This document shows, one piece after another, positions 1-7,508 of a stretch of 64,000 nt of DNA. Under the pieces are notes generated by a model. That model was not told where the DNA came from. It did no database searches and saw only the letters and a program-made list of their open reading frames with translations. The stretch is from Clostridiales bacterium (GTDB lineage Bacteria > Bacillota > Clostridia > Christensenellales > CAG-314), in the NCBI GenBank assembly GCA_022508345.1, contig JAFLVK010000001.1, positions 356,371 through 420,370 on the forward strand. The letters are read 5' to 3'. The position numbers and the translations under genes were made by a program. Within the stretch, counting starts at the first letter, position 1; every line of letters begins with the position of its first letter.

Positions 1-3000
1 GCCGTGATGATGGAGCTATTTTGTACTGTTAAAGCAGAGCCTGCCAAGAAAATTCCACCGCCGTAATTGGCGTTACAATCGTTTATCGTTGTTCCATTCA
101 AGGTTACGCTTGCGCAACTTTGAACGTATATTGCGCCGCCGTTGCTAATTGACTGTCCGCTATTAACCTCAGCGCTGCAATTAGAAATGGTTGTGGAGTT
201 GATTGTTACCTTCTTGCTACCGCAATCCACCAGATATATTGCGCCGCCGCTTGCAGACCCAGATGCATTGCCTTCCTCCGCGTGACAGTCATCAAACTGA
301 CAGGAGGTGATAGTAACCGTTGTGGAGTCTGCATAAATAGCGCCGCCGTCTGACGCTATGCAATTTACGAATTGGCAGTTTTCCACCGTCAAGGTGCCAT
401 TATGTATAGCTATCGCTCCGCCTTTGCCACTCGACTTACAATTTGTAAATTTGACATAGCTACAGTTGAGAGTTGCTCCGTTGCCGTTTATCAGTGGTCC
501 GCCGCCATAAGAATTGCCGTCCAGAATCAGCTTGTGGGTAGCGCTTCCCTGCAAGGTAAGGCGTACGCCACTATGCACGTCAAATAACACGCCGTTGCCA
601 CCTTTGGTGATGGTAATATCCTTGGTAACACTGTCCGCAATGGCAATAGTCACGTTGAGCGTAATTGATAAGTCAAGCTCCCATATATCGTCCAGCAGAT
701 AAATGGTATCACCGGCAACAGCAGCATACAACGCCTCCTGCAGGCTGCCGTAGCTTATTTGGTTAATTTTGCAAACGGGATGAGCAGTATTTACTTCAGC
801 CGAAACTGCGTCGCTTTGCGAGGAGCACTCCAGTCTTTTGTCATAGGCAACTACTTTATATGACGGTACGTATCCGTTTTCATATGAGGTTGAGTCAATG
901 AAACTGTATCCCTCTGTAAAGCCTATGACCTTGTAGCCGTCTATGTCATTGCCTTGAAGAATTTCATAGCCGTAATGCGCGCTGTTAGTTGACGTAGGCA
1001 AAATAAGCTTGTATCCGCCCCCAACCTTGACAACGGAGTTTATGGACGGTTTGTAGGTATCGGTGTACAGTCCTGCGCCACCATTAGCCACATATTTGTA
1101 CGTGTTGTTGTTTGCGTACCATATTTTGTACTGTTTTGCATCGGTGATTCTATTTTCTGCCTTCGCTTGCGCCATAACACTTTTGTAAGTGTTGGAGGTG
1201 TTTGCGTATTTGAAAGGTTTATCCGAACCATAGAAATACCCCCAGCGCTCAAAGTAGTATGACATATCTATACCCGTTGCAAGCGAGGCAAAGTACGCCA
1301 TCAGTTCGGTGTTGGCAAGTCCTTTCCTATTCTCGTACCTGTAGAAGTTTTCAAACTTCGCCCAATAGCCGGGCATAACACACTCGATTTCCCACCAGAA
1401 GTCAAAGCATCCCTTGTGTCCCGACCAGAAATTGGTTGTGTCCGCGAGGTCGCTGGTCAACGTGTTCCTTATCATTTCAAAACTGCCATGATTGCCGGTG
1501 TTGTGTGTGGTTTCGTAATATTTTGCTATGACGTTATTGGTAGTTTCGGATAGCCTTCGGTCAGACAAATCAAACAAATGCCCGATTTCGTGCGGAATAC
1601 CCCAACCAAACGTCGTGGATCGGATGGCTTCGGGAAGAAAGTCCACCAAGCCTATAATTTCAGGAAATGCATAAGCTGCATACATGCCCATCGCTTGAAC
1701 GTATCTGACGTTGAAATTTAAGTGTTGAACCCTTTCGTCATAACGGTATCCGCCGGGTTTAAGCGCAATGCCTTCGAAGGTGAGTATATCCTCCACCATA
1801 TCGTCCCAAGTTTTCAAAACATCAAGGGGGTCGCGCGTAGAGGCGTAAACATTGTACGCCGATGATGCCGGGATTGTCAAGATTGCGTGGTCGGCAATTA
1901 GCTCGGTTACGTCGGCATACTCATTGGGGCTGGACTTTACAAGTGCGCTGTATTCAGCCAATTTCGCTCTATATTCCCCAACGTCGGTGTCGTACGTCAT
2001 CAATGGGAACTCGTAGCCACCCTCGATGTACACCTTGACTCCACCTTGTTGCTGGTTGGGTAAGTAAGGATTGGTGATGTAGATAGCCCCACCCGAAACG
2101 GTAGCTCGATTGTATGTGAAATCGGGATTGGCATGTACAAAATCGGGTATGGTGATAACATTTCTTCCCCTCGAAAGAGAATAACTTTGTTGATAATTGT
2201 AGCAATAATTGAGATACTGTGCCACGTCTATCCCGGGTAGGGGTACTCCATCGGGTGCATCTACCCAAACGGTTATTGTTTGTCCTGCGTTCTGATAAAT
2301 TCCCGTCGGTTGCTTGTTCGTGCCGGCGTAATCCATCTTGAGAGTACCTCTCGCATAGTTGATTATATTTCCGTATTGAGTTATATTTCTTAAATTACTA
2401 TCGTCCGTAGCAAATTCGCGCCCTTCAACGTAGCCCGCCGTACCGTTTAGCAAAGCCTCCGCTCTTTCGATACGGGGCAAGTACGCGCTTTGGTAGTTGG
2501 CGTGTCCGCTAAGTTCCTTCCTCAATAGCGCCATGGTTTCCTGATTTGCATACTTAGGATTCAACTCGGTCCATCTGTAATCCGTAAACAAATCGCTCAC
2601 AATGTCAACGGAACTGTGCTCCGGCTGGAAAAACATAATTTCAGCCGCAGATGGCACCGCCCAATAATCGGACAGCGAGTTGTTGACAACGGAAACTTCG
2701 ACAAATTGAAACCTAAGTCTATTTGCCGTTATCGGCTCGCCGAATTTGAACACCACTATGTCCGATGTCGGAGACCAAGTCTCAAACGTAACGCTGTTGG
2801 ACGTATAATTGCCTACACCGTACCACACCTTCAAATTAGTGGGAAAGCCGCTTGGCGAACCGTTATAGGACATACTTTTGTAGATGATTCTGTCAATGGT
2901 AGCGTTCTGCTTGAAGTCAATGTCTATGTAGATGTCCGCGCTTGCGGAAACTACTCTTTTAGATATGAAAACCGTATCGAATTTGCCGTCAAAGGCGTTT

Positions 3001-3257
3001 GACAACGGATAGCCACCGTATGTATCATGTGCAAATTTGTAAGTAAAATTTACGTTTGGCATCAACTGATACACGTCTCTGTATTCCTTTGTCAACCACT
3101 CAGAATCGGGCTCCACGGTGGAAACAGACTCGCCCCAAGCGTAGACTTTGTCTGTATCTGCTATGGGATTTATTGTTAGCCCCAACACAGCAAACAACAA
3201 GATCAAACCGAGACACACAATTAAAATTGTTTTTCTAGCTTGATAACTTTTAAACAT
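1..3257 (-). CDS. Secreted M60-like (enhancin/mucinase) metallopeptidase with beta-helix tail, 3' end off window
   Basis: An open frame of 1085 codons runs from the ATG at 3257 off the left edge, so the C-terminus is missing. Residues 1-35 are a basic start plus hydrophobic stretch (signal peptide or anchor). About 45-190 resembles a discoidin/F5-8 type C carbohydrate-binding domain. The zinc site is HEIGH at 556-560 with a downstream Glu (E571) followed by TTNN, as in peptidase family M60, whose members cleave mucin-type glycoproteins. The last ~250 residues carry at least five GGAIY/GGAIA/GGGIF repeats with alternating short Ser/Thr/Cys-rich strands, the pattern of a right-handed beta-helix of the Pmp type. 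The start is supported by AAGGAG about 13 nt upstream. Inferred role: extracellular digestion of host or dietary glycoprotein. The family call is fairly sure; substrate is unknown. Confidence 0.85.
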   Translation of the reverse strand, partial: MFKSYQARKTILIVCLGLILLFAVLGLTINPIADTDKVYAWGESVSTVEPDSEWLTKEYRDVYQLMPNVNFTYKFAHDTYGGYPLSNAFDGKFDTVFISKRVVSASADIYIDIDFKQNATIDRIIYKSMSYNGSPSGFPTNLKVWYGVGNYTSNSVTFETWSPTSDIVVFKFGEPITANRLRFQFVEVSVVNNSLSDYWAVPSAAEIMFFQPEHSSVDIVSDLFTDYRWTELNPKYANQETMALLRKELSGHANYQSAYLPRIERAEALLNGTAGYVEGREFATDDSNLRNITQYGNIINYARGTLKMDYAGTNKQPTGIYQNAGQTITVWVDAPDGVPLPGIDVAQYLNYCYNYQQSYSLSRGRNVITIPDFVHANPDFTYNRATVSGGAIYITNPYLPNQQQGGVKVYIEGGYEFPLMTYDTDVGEYRAKLAEYSALVKSSPNEYADVTELIADHAILTIPASSAYNVYASTRDPLDVLKTWDDMVEDILTFEGIALKPGGYRYDERVQHLNFNVRYVQAMGMYAAYAFPEIIGLVDFLPEAIRSTTFGWGIPHEIGHLFDLSDRRLSETTNNVIAKYYETTHNTGNHGSFEMIRNTLTSDLADTTNFWSGHKGCFDFWWEIECVMPGYWAKFENFYRYENRKGLANTELMAYFASLATGIDMSYYFERWGYFYGSDKPFKYANTSNTYKSVMAQAKAENRITDAKQYKIWYANNNTYKYVANGGAGLYTDTYKPSINSVVKVGGGYKLILPTSTNSAHYGYEILQGNDIDGYKVIGFTEGYSFIDSTSYENGYVPSYKVVAYDKRLECSSQSDAVSAEVNTAHPVCKINQISYGSLQEALYAAVAGDTIYLLDDIWELDLSITLNVTIAIADSVTKDITITKGGNGVLFDVHSGVRLTLQGSATHKLILDGNSYGGGPLINGNGATLNCSYVKFTNCKSSGKGGAIAIHNGTLTVENCQFVNCIASDGGAIYADSTTVTITSCQFDDCHAEEGNASGSASGGAIYLVDCGSKKVTINSTTISNCSAEVNSGQSISNGGAIYVQSCASVTLNGTTINDCNANYGGGIFLAGSALTVQNSSIIT

Positions 3258-3290
3258 AGTTTCTTTACAACTCCTTACAAGGATATGTAT

Positions 3291-3320
3291 ATTATATAAT
3301 ATAACGCAACGCTCCGTCAA
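3291..3320 (-). promoter_or_regulatory. Promoter of the M60 peptidase gene
   Basis: On the minus strand TTGACG (3315-3320) is separated by 18 nt from TATAAT (3291-3296), giving a leader of roughly 30 nt before the ATG at 3257. The hexamers match the sigma-A consensus at 5/6 and 6/6. Confidence 0.55.
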
Positions 3321-3330
3321 TGCATTTGAG

Positions 3331-3358
3331 TTCGACTTTGTTTGGGGTCAGTCCACCA
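3331..3358 (+). repeat. Island intergenic module, copy A of the conserved motif
   Basis: The motif runs TTCGACTTTGTTTGGGGTCA then GTCCACCA. It is repeated almost exactly at 4399-4426, and in shortened form at 9017-9040. Its first bases (GTTCGACT, 3330-3337) are exactly complementary to AGTCGAAC in the 5' arm of the adjoining terminator (3369-3376), so an alternative pairing is possible here. Function unknown. Confidence 0.65.
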
Positions 3359-3365
3359 TACGATA

Positions 3366-3401
3366 CCCAGTCGAACCCGAAAGGGTTTGATTGGGTTTTT
3401 T
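3366..3401 (+). terminator. Strong intrinsic terminator in module A
   Basis: CCCAGTCGAACCC, a GAAA tetraloop and GGGTTTGATTGGG form a 13-bp stem with two G-T wobbles, followed by six T. It points along + although no + gene lies immediately upstream, which suggests that a gene was lost here or that it is a leader terminator. Confidence 0.75.
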
Positions 3402-3476
3402 CTTTGAAATGCACCCTTTAAGGCGTGTTTTTTATTTATACAAGCACCAGCAACAGTGCCAAGTTAGTCTTTACAG

Positions 3477-3505
3477 TTGCAAATAATGTATAATTACGCT
3501 ATAAT
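3477..3505 (+). promoter_or_regulatory. Sigma-A promoter for the YjbR-VOC pair
   Basis: TTGCAA (3477-3482), 17 nt, TATAAT (3500-3505). The last bases of the spacer and the -10 (ACGCTATAATT) are shared with the promoter at 4531-4559, so the two are copies of one module. Confidence 0.7.
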
Positions 3506-3589
3506 TACTTGGTCGATGGTCAGTTATTTAATCAATAATTAGAAATATTCCAATGCTCCTTTTCAGGTGCTGTCGATACAAGGTATTCT

Positions 3590-3958
3590 ATGAAATATAA
3601 TTGGTTAGATGAATATTTACTGAGCAAAAATGGAGTTACAAAGGACTTCAAGGCAGAGTGGGGTTGGTACCGCTATATGATTGGCGACAAAATGTTTGTT
3701 GCCGTTTGTATGGGTGAAGACAATAAGCCCTATTATATTACACTAAAATTAGAGCCTGCCGAAGGGGAATATTGGCGTCAGAAGTATGAGGACGTTATAC
3801 AAGGATACTATATGAATAAAGTTCATTGGAATTCTATCAAACCCGATGGCGCAGTTCCTGACGATACACTGCGTGATATGGTTGATAAATCATACACGTT
3901 AGTTTTACAATCTCTGCCGAAAAAATTACAAAAAGAGATTACGGGCAAAAACAACTAA
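3590..3958 (+). CDS. MmcQ/YjbR family protein
   Basis: A 122-residue protein. The C-terminal half, with YYMNKVHWNSI followed by an acidic turn and DDTLRDMVDKSYTLVL, matches the conserved core of the MmcQ/YjbR (CyaY-like fold, double-wing DNA-binding) family; length is typical. These proteins are widespread in Firmicutes and have no well-proved role. A weak AAGG lies about 9 nt before the ATG. It is first of a two-gene unit with the VOC protein 39 nt downstream, under the 3477-3505 promoter. A+T content is higher than that of the chromosome outside the island. Confidence 0.8.
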   Translation: MKYNWLDEYLLSKNGVTKDFKAEWGWYRYMIGDKMFVAVCMGEDNKPYYITLKLEPAEGEYWRQKYEDVIQGYYMNKVHWNSIKPDGAVPDDTLRDMVDKSYTLVLQSLPKKLQKEITGKNN

Positions 3959-3997
3959 AAGCAAACGTAGAAAATTAGGAAACTTGCCGGAATTGGC

Positions 3998-4378
3998 TTG
4001 TTTGTGAAAGATATGGCTACAATGGTACGCTTTTATCGAGACGTATTAGGTTTTGAGATTAAAGAAGGCGAAAATGCCGTCAATGTTTATTTGATTAAAG
4101 ACGGCACGTTGTTTATGCTTTACGAAAGAAAGAATTTTGAAGCAATGACAAGCAGGAAATACGAGTATATCAACGGATTTAACGGACATTTTGAAATAGC
4201 GTTGTATGTAGATACTTTTGAAGAAGTTGACAAGCGTTTTGCCGAAGTCGTAAGTAAAGGCGCAACGCCCGTGCTTGAACCTACAACAGAAATGTGGGGA
4301 CAAAGAACATGCTATATTGCCGACCCCGAAGGTAATTTGATTGAAATAGGCTCTTTTAATAAACCATTTCAAAGATAA
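3998..4378 (+). CDS. VOC family (glyoxalase/bleomycin resistance-like) protein, start uncertain
   Basis: The frame reads FVKDMATMVRFYRDVLGFEI, then a second beta-alpha-beta unit ending YIADPEGNLIEIGSF, which is the paired-module vicinal oxygen chelate fold of about 125 residues. Family alignment continues upstream of any ATG, GTG or TTG: the codons before TTG 3998 read RKLAGIG back to an ATT at 3974, preceded by a stop at 3968. The usual start may therefore have mutated to ATT, or translation begins at TTG 3998 or ATG 4013. Substrate cannot be told; the metal-ligand set was not confirmed. It follows the YjbR-like gene by 39 nt. Confidence 0.75.
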   Translation: MFVKDMATMVRFYRDVLGFEIKEGENAVNVYLIKDGTLFMLYERKNFEAMTSRKYEYINGFNGHFEIALYVDTFEEVDKRFAEVVSKGATPVLEPTTEMWGQRTCYIADPEGNLIEIGSFNKPFQR

Positions 4379-4391
4379 AAATCAATTTACA

Positions 4392-4426
4392 GGTGGGGTT
4401 CGACTTTGTTTTGGGTCAGTCCACCA
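4392..4426 (+). repeat. Island intergenic module, copy B of the conserved motif
   Basis: This copy is nearly identical to that at 3331-3358 (one T/G difference in the central run). It is extended by GGTGG on the left, which can pair with CCACC at its right end. It lies directly after the VOC stop codon and before a hairpin terminator. Confidence 0.65.
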
Positions 4427-4431
4427 CTCAT

Positions 4432-4479
4432 AACCTAAAACGACCCTATGTTATCGGGGAACAGTTTTAGGTTGTTTTT
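4432..4479 (+). terminator. Intrinsic terminator in module B
   Basis: AACCTAAAAC (4432-4441) pairs perfectly with GTTTTAGGTT (4464-4473). The loop contains a further CCC/GGG pairing, and GTTTTTC follows. It closes the YjbR-VOC unit. Confidence 0.7.
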
Positions 4480-4530
4480 CACTTGTAAAAATTCAAAACT
4501 GCGTTTAATTGTAGGTTTGTTTATATAAAC

Positions 4531-4559
4531 TTGCAAATAACTATTTGGCACGCTATAAT
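4531..4559 (+). promoter_or_regulatory. Sigma-A promoter for the cation efflux gene
   Basis: TTGCAA (4531-4536), 17 nt, TATAAT (4554-4559). Transcripts would begin near 4566 and share the segment TAAGATAACAGTAATTTA with the leader before the DinB-like gene. Confidence 0.75.
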
Positions 4560-4608
4560 TGTTTGTAAGATAACAGTAATTTAACTGTGGGCATTTGTGG
4601 AATAGAAT

Positions 4609-5718
4609 ATGAAAAACAAAAATTTACACGTGAGCAAGGGAACATTAACAAGCGCAATCGGAATTGTTTGCAACATTTTGCTTGCCGCCTCTAAAATTAC
4701 CATAGGTCTTGTATTTGGTCTGGTTTCTGTTGTGGCAGACGGCTTCAACAATTTGGGGGATTGCGGAAGCAGCGCAGTAACACTTGTTGCCTTTCGCATT
4801 TCAGAAAAGCCTGCCGACAAAGAACACCCATATGGGCATCGGCGCGCGGAATATATCGCAGCGTTGGTTACCGGATTTTTCGTGCTGTTTTTCGCTGTGG
4901 AGCTTGTGCGCGAATCAATAGAAAAAATTGTTTCTTGCGTGTTGCCCGAAGCTTCATGGATAATTTATCTTGTGTTGGCAATTTCCGTAGTGATTAAAGC
5001 AGGAATGTTTGTTTTTTATCGTATAGTCGCAAAGAAATTACAGTCCGATTCTCTAAAAGCAGCGGCAACGGATAGCTTATGCGATTGTATTGCAACTACA
5101 GCCGTTATCTGCGGTGTGTTGATTATGCAATTTACGGGTTTTTCTGCTGATGGTTGGACAGGAATACTTGTAGCATTGTTTATTCTGTGGCAAGGTGTCA
5201 AAATTGTCAAAGAAGCCAGCTCCAAGCTGCTAGGACAAGCACCGTCTGCGGAGTTGCTTGGAAAAATCAAAGAAATTATCTGCAGCAAAGAGGGAATTAT
5301 TGGCGTGCATGATCTGCGCGTGTACAATTACGGGAAAGATATGGTTTTCTCGACGGTGCACGTGGAAATGGACGCTACATTGCCTTCTCTTGAAGCGCAC
5401 ACAATCCTTGACATGATAGAACATGAAGTAAAAGATACACTCAATGTTTCACTTACTGCACACTTTGACCCGATTGATTTGCAGGACAGAGAGGCGTTGG
5501 AGATTGAATCTCGTGTGCGCGATGCAATTGAAGGAATTGCAGATGAAATTGAATTACACGACTTTCGACTTGTTCGCGGGGCAATAAACAAGGTGATTTT
5601 TGACGTTGAAGTGTCTTACTCCTGCAAAAAAACCGACGATGAATTGCGCCTAAGCCTCGAAAAAGCAGTACACAGTGTTGTCGATTACCAAGCATTGATT
5701 ACAATAGAAAGAAAATAA
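4609..5718 (+). CDS. Cation diffusion facilitator (CDF) family efflux transporter
   Basis: A 369-residue protein with about six hydrophobic membrane segments in residues 12-200 and a soluble C-terminal domain (about 210-369). The membrane part has the CDF metal-site signatures DGFNNLGDCGSS (D44-S54) in TM2 and HPYGHRRAEYI (from H73) after it. CDF proteins exchange divalent cations such as Zn, Fe, Mn or Co for protons; which metal cannot be told here. The cytosolic domain is longer than the usual ~80-residue ferredoxin-like domain and seems to hold two such units (about 210-285 and 295-369). It is a monocistronic cassette-like unit with its own promoter. Confidence 0.9.
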   Translation: MKNKNLHVSKGTLTSAIGIVCNILLAASKITIGLVFGLVSVVADGFNNLGDCGSSAVTLVAFRISEKPADKEHPYGHRRAEYIAALVTGFFVLFFAVELVRESIEKIVSCVLPEASWIIYLVLAISVVIKAGMFVFYRIVAKKLQSDSLKAAATDSLCDCIATTAVICGVLIMQFTGFSADGWTGILVALFILWQGVKIVKEASSKLLGQAPSAELLGKIKEIICSKEGIIGVHDLRVYNYGKDMVFSTVHVEMDATLPSLEAHTILDMIEHEVKDTLNVSLTAHFDPIDLQDREALEIESRVRDAIEGIADEIELHDFRLVRGAINKVIFDVEVSYSCKKTDDELRLSLEKAVHSVVDYQALITIERK

Positions 5719-5722
5719 AATT

Positions 5723-5741
5723 TAAGATAAACAGTAATTTA
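5723..5741 (+). repeat. Shared leader segment before the DinB-like gene
   Basis: TAAGATAAACAGTAATTTA differs by one base from the leader after the 4531-4559 promoter. A related CAAACAGTGATTTACAGGAG precedes the membrane protein at 9127. It links the units of the island to a common donor or common copying mechanism. Confidence 0.5.
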
Positions 5742-5752
5742 GCGGAGAATTA

Positions 5753-6424
5753 ATGAATAAAGAATGGGCAGAACTTAATAGGACATTGCAATGTCAACTA
5801 AAAGATGTAGATACCTTTGCCGACGGCGTGCAAACGGTTTTAAGATTGCGGCAAGAACTATTTGATGTGCTGTGTCAATTAAAGGTTGAATTGACCCGTG
5901 AAGAATTTAATGCCAGTCCTTTCATGAATACGCAAGGATACCACAGCAAAACCATTGCTTACTCAATATGGCATATATTTCGCATTGAAGATATTGTTGC
6001 GCATACACTCATTAGTCACAATGAACAAATATTTGTGTCGGGCAATTTCGATTGCCGTATCAACTGCCCTATCATAACAACGGGAAATGAACTTGACAAT
6101 AAGCAGGTAGTAGAATTTTCCCAAGCGTTAGATTTAGACGAACTGTATCAATATGCGACTGCTGTTAAAGATAGCACAAATGAGATATTGAGCAACCTGA
6201 CTTTTGCAGATTTGAAACGGAAAATAACAAACATTGAGAAAGAACACTTGAAACAGTTAAATGTTGTAAGCGCGGACGAAAAAGCCTGTTGGCTGATTGA
6301 TTATTGGTGCGGGAAAGACGTTAGGGGACTCATTCAAATGCCGCTTACACGTCATTGGATAATGCACGTTGAAGCAAGCTTGCGAATTAAAAATAAGTTG
6401 CTGCGTAAAACAGAACATATATAA
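5753..6424 (+). CDS. DinB/YfiT-like superfamily protein
   Basis: A 223-residue, mostly alpha-helical protein. SIWHIFRIEDIVAHTLI near residues 65-82 and LTRHWIMHVEASLRI near 200 carry histidines placed as in the metal-binding four-helix DinB fold, which includes thiol S-transferases and many proteins of unknown role. GGAG precedes the ATG by 6 nt. No promoter is seen in the 34-nt gap, so it may be read through from the CDF gene, although its leader is a copy of a promoter-proximal leader. Family placement is moderate; function unknown. Confidence 0.65.
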   Translation: MNKEWAELNRTLQCQLKDVDTFADGVQTVLRLRQELFDVLCQLKVELTREEFNASPFMNTQGYHSKTIAYSIWHIFRIEDIVAHTLISHNEQIFVSGNFDCRINCPIITTGNELDNKQVVEFSQALDLDELYQYATAVKDSTNEILSNLTFADLKRKITNIEKEHLKQLNVVSADEKACWLIDYWCGKDVRGLIQMPLTRHWIMHVEASLRIKNKLLRKTEHI

Positions 6425-6515
6425 CTAGAGTTGAGCGTGGTAAACGAAATATTTCCATTGTTAATATTGCAAGTTAGTCTTGCGGAATTTTTGCGTTTAC
6501 AAAGGAGGATATAAA

Positions 6516-7508
6516 ATGTCATTGATTGCAAAAGATGAAATGCATCAAGCCCAAATCAATGCCGGCATATTGGGAAGAAAGAGAGGGCACAAATTTGAAA
6601 ATACATTATCTTGCGCTATAAATAATTACAATTTTGTACAAATAGTTCCGCAACGAAATATTTCCCACATTTTTTGTGGGAATCCTGCTCATCTACTTTT
6701 ACAATATCTTGCTAATGATTTAAATGAAACTATTGTTGCTGCCAAAGCATGGTGGTTAGGTGCATTGGCAACTTCCGGGGTTGGAGACAGACTATTAGAC
6801 GAGAATGGGAACCCCATCACGAAATCCAAGTCTGACATTTTAATAGAACTTGTATTAAAAACAAATATTAAAAAATTGATTGGTATCTCCGTAAAAACCT
6901 GTGATAAGAAAACGCCTACCAATGACCAAATGTATTTTACTACAGCCAAAGCTTTTTGCAACTTGCTGGAAACAAACGGTATTCACGTAAGTGACGAAGC
7001 CATAAAAGGGTTATCTCAGTTTTGTGGTGACATTGGATACAGACCCAAAGATATGTTAGATGAATCTTTATTAAGATTGCGCATATCAGATCCAAACAGA
7101 TTTTACTGGGAAGAATTATCCATCACTGCACAAAATGAGTGGAAAATGATTTTCACAATGCATCAAGATGCGATAACTCGTCTTTTGTTCCAAAAAGCAT
7201 ATAAAAATGACCCGTATGCGCCAGATTATCTAATACACCAAACTGTAAGGTATGAAAACTTTGATTGTTGTACAGTCGCATTGTTCTCTATGGATGAGAT
7301 AGTATCATACTCAAAACAATACAGCAGTTATGCATTATCTACATATACCATTAGAAAGGGAACATATAAACATGATAATGCAATACACTCTGCCCCAAGA
7401 TTTGGATACATTCAATTCCAAAGAGGTGGGCAGAAACAACATCCAACTCAGCTACAATTTAATCTAAAGGCAGGTTATTTTAAACATCTTCCGATAGTAA
7501 CTGACTGA
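6516..7508 (+). CDS. Probable type II restriction endonuclease paired with a 5-methylcytosine methyltransferase
   Basis: I start at ATG 6516 because AGGAGG lies 7 nt upstream, giving 330 residues. I do not recognise the subfamily. The centre shows SKSDILIELVL (D107) and IGISVKT (S125-V-K127), a spacing compatible with a PD-(D/E)XK nuclease core whose second acidic residue is replaced by Ser, as seen in some restriction enzymes of the Cfr10I type. The late motif APRFGYIQFQRGGQKQHP is distinctive and may be part of DNA recognition. The gene faces the methyltransferase and overlaps it tail to tail by 29 nt, the classic arrangement of a restriction-modification pair. The recognition sequence cannot be predicted. 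Confidence 0.7.
   Translation: MSLIAKDEMHQAQINAGILGRKRGHKFENTLSCAINNYNFVQIVPQRNISHIFCGNPAHLLLQYLANDLNETIVAAKAWWLGALATSGVGDRLLDENGNPITKSKSDILIELVLKTNIKKLIGISVKTCDKKTPTNDQMYFTTAKAFCNLLETNGIHVSDEAIKGLSQFCGDIGYRPKDMLDESLLRLRISDPNRFYWEELSITAQNEWKMIFTMHQDAITRLLFQKAYKNDPYAPDYLIHQTVRYENFDCCTVALFSMDEIVSYSKQYSSYALSTYTIRKGTYKHDNAIHSAPRFGYIQFQRGGQKQHPTQLQFNLKAGYFKHLPIVTD

Larger units (their letters stand above)
3258..3589. other. Gene-free 332 bp at the left edge of the A+T-rich island
   Basis: This stretch holds the M60 promoter, then a copy of the repeated motif (3331-3358), a strong terminator hairpin (3366-3401), the 12-mer CAAGTTAGTCTT (3460-3471, repeated at 6470-6481) and a sigma-A promoter (3477-3505) for the next gene. 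No coding sequence longer than small shadows was found. Confidence 0.7.

Noticed and set aside
3331-3358. tRNA 3' end used as an attachment site, because the motif contains GTTCGAC and ends CCACCA
   Set aside because: The T-arm cannot close, there is no acceptor or anticodon arm, and no integrase is nearby.
4392-4479. Integron attC site in the island
   Set aside because: No RYYYAAC/GTTRRRY core pair was found and no integron integrase is in the window; the hairpin with a T run fits a terminator better.
6480-6515. Longer start of the nuclease at 6480
   Set aside because: The extra residues contain the Shine-Dalgarno AGGAGG that serves ATG 6516.
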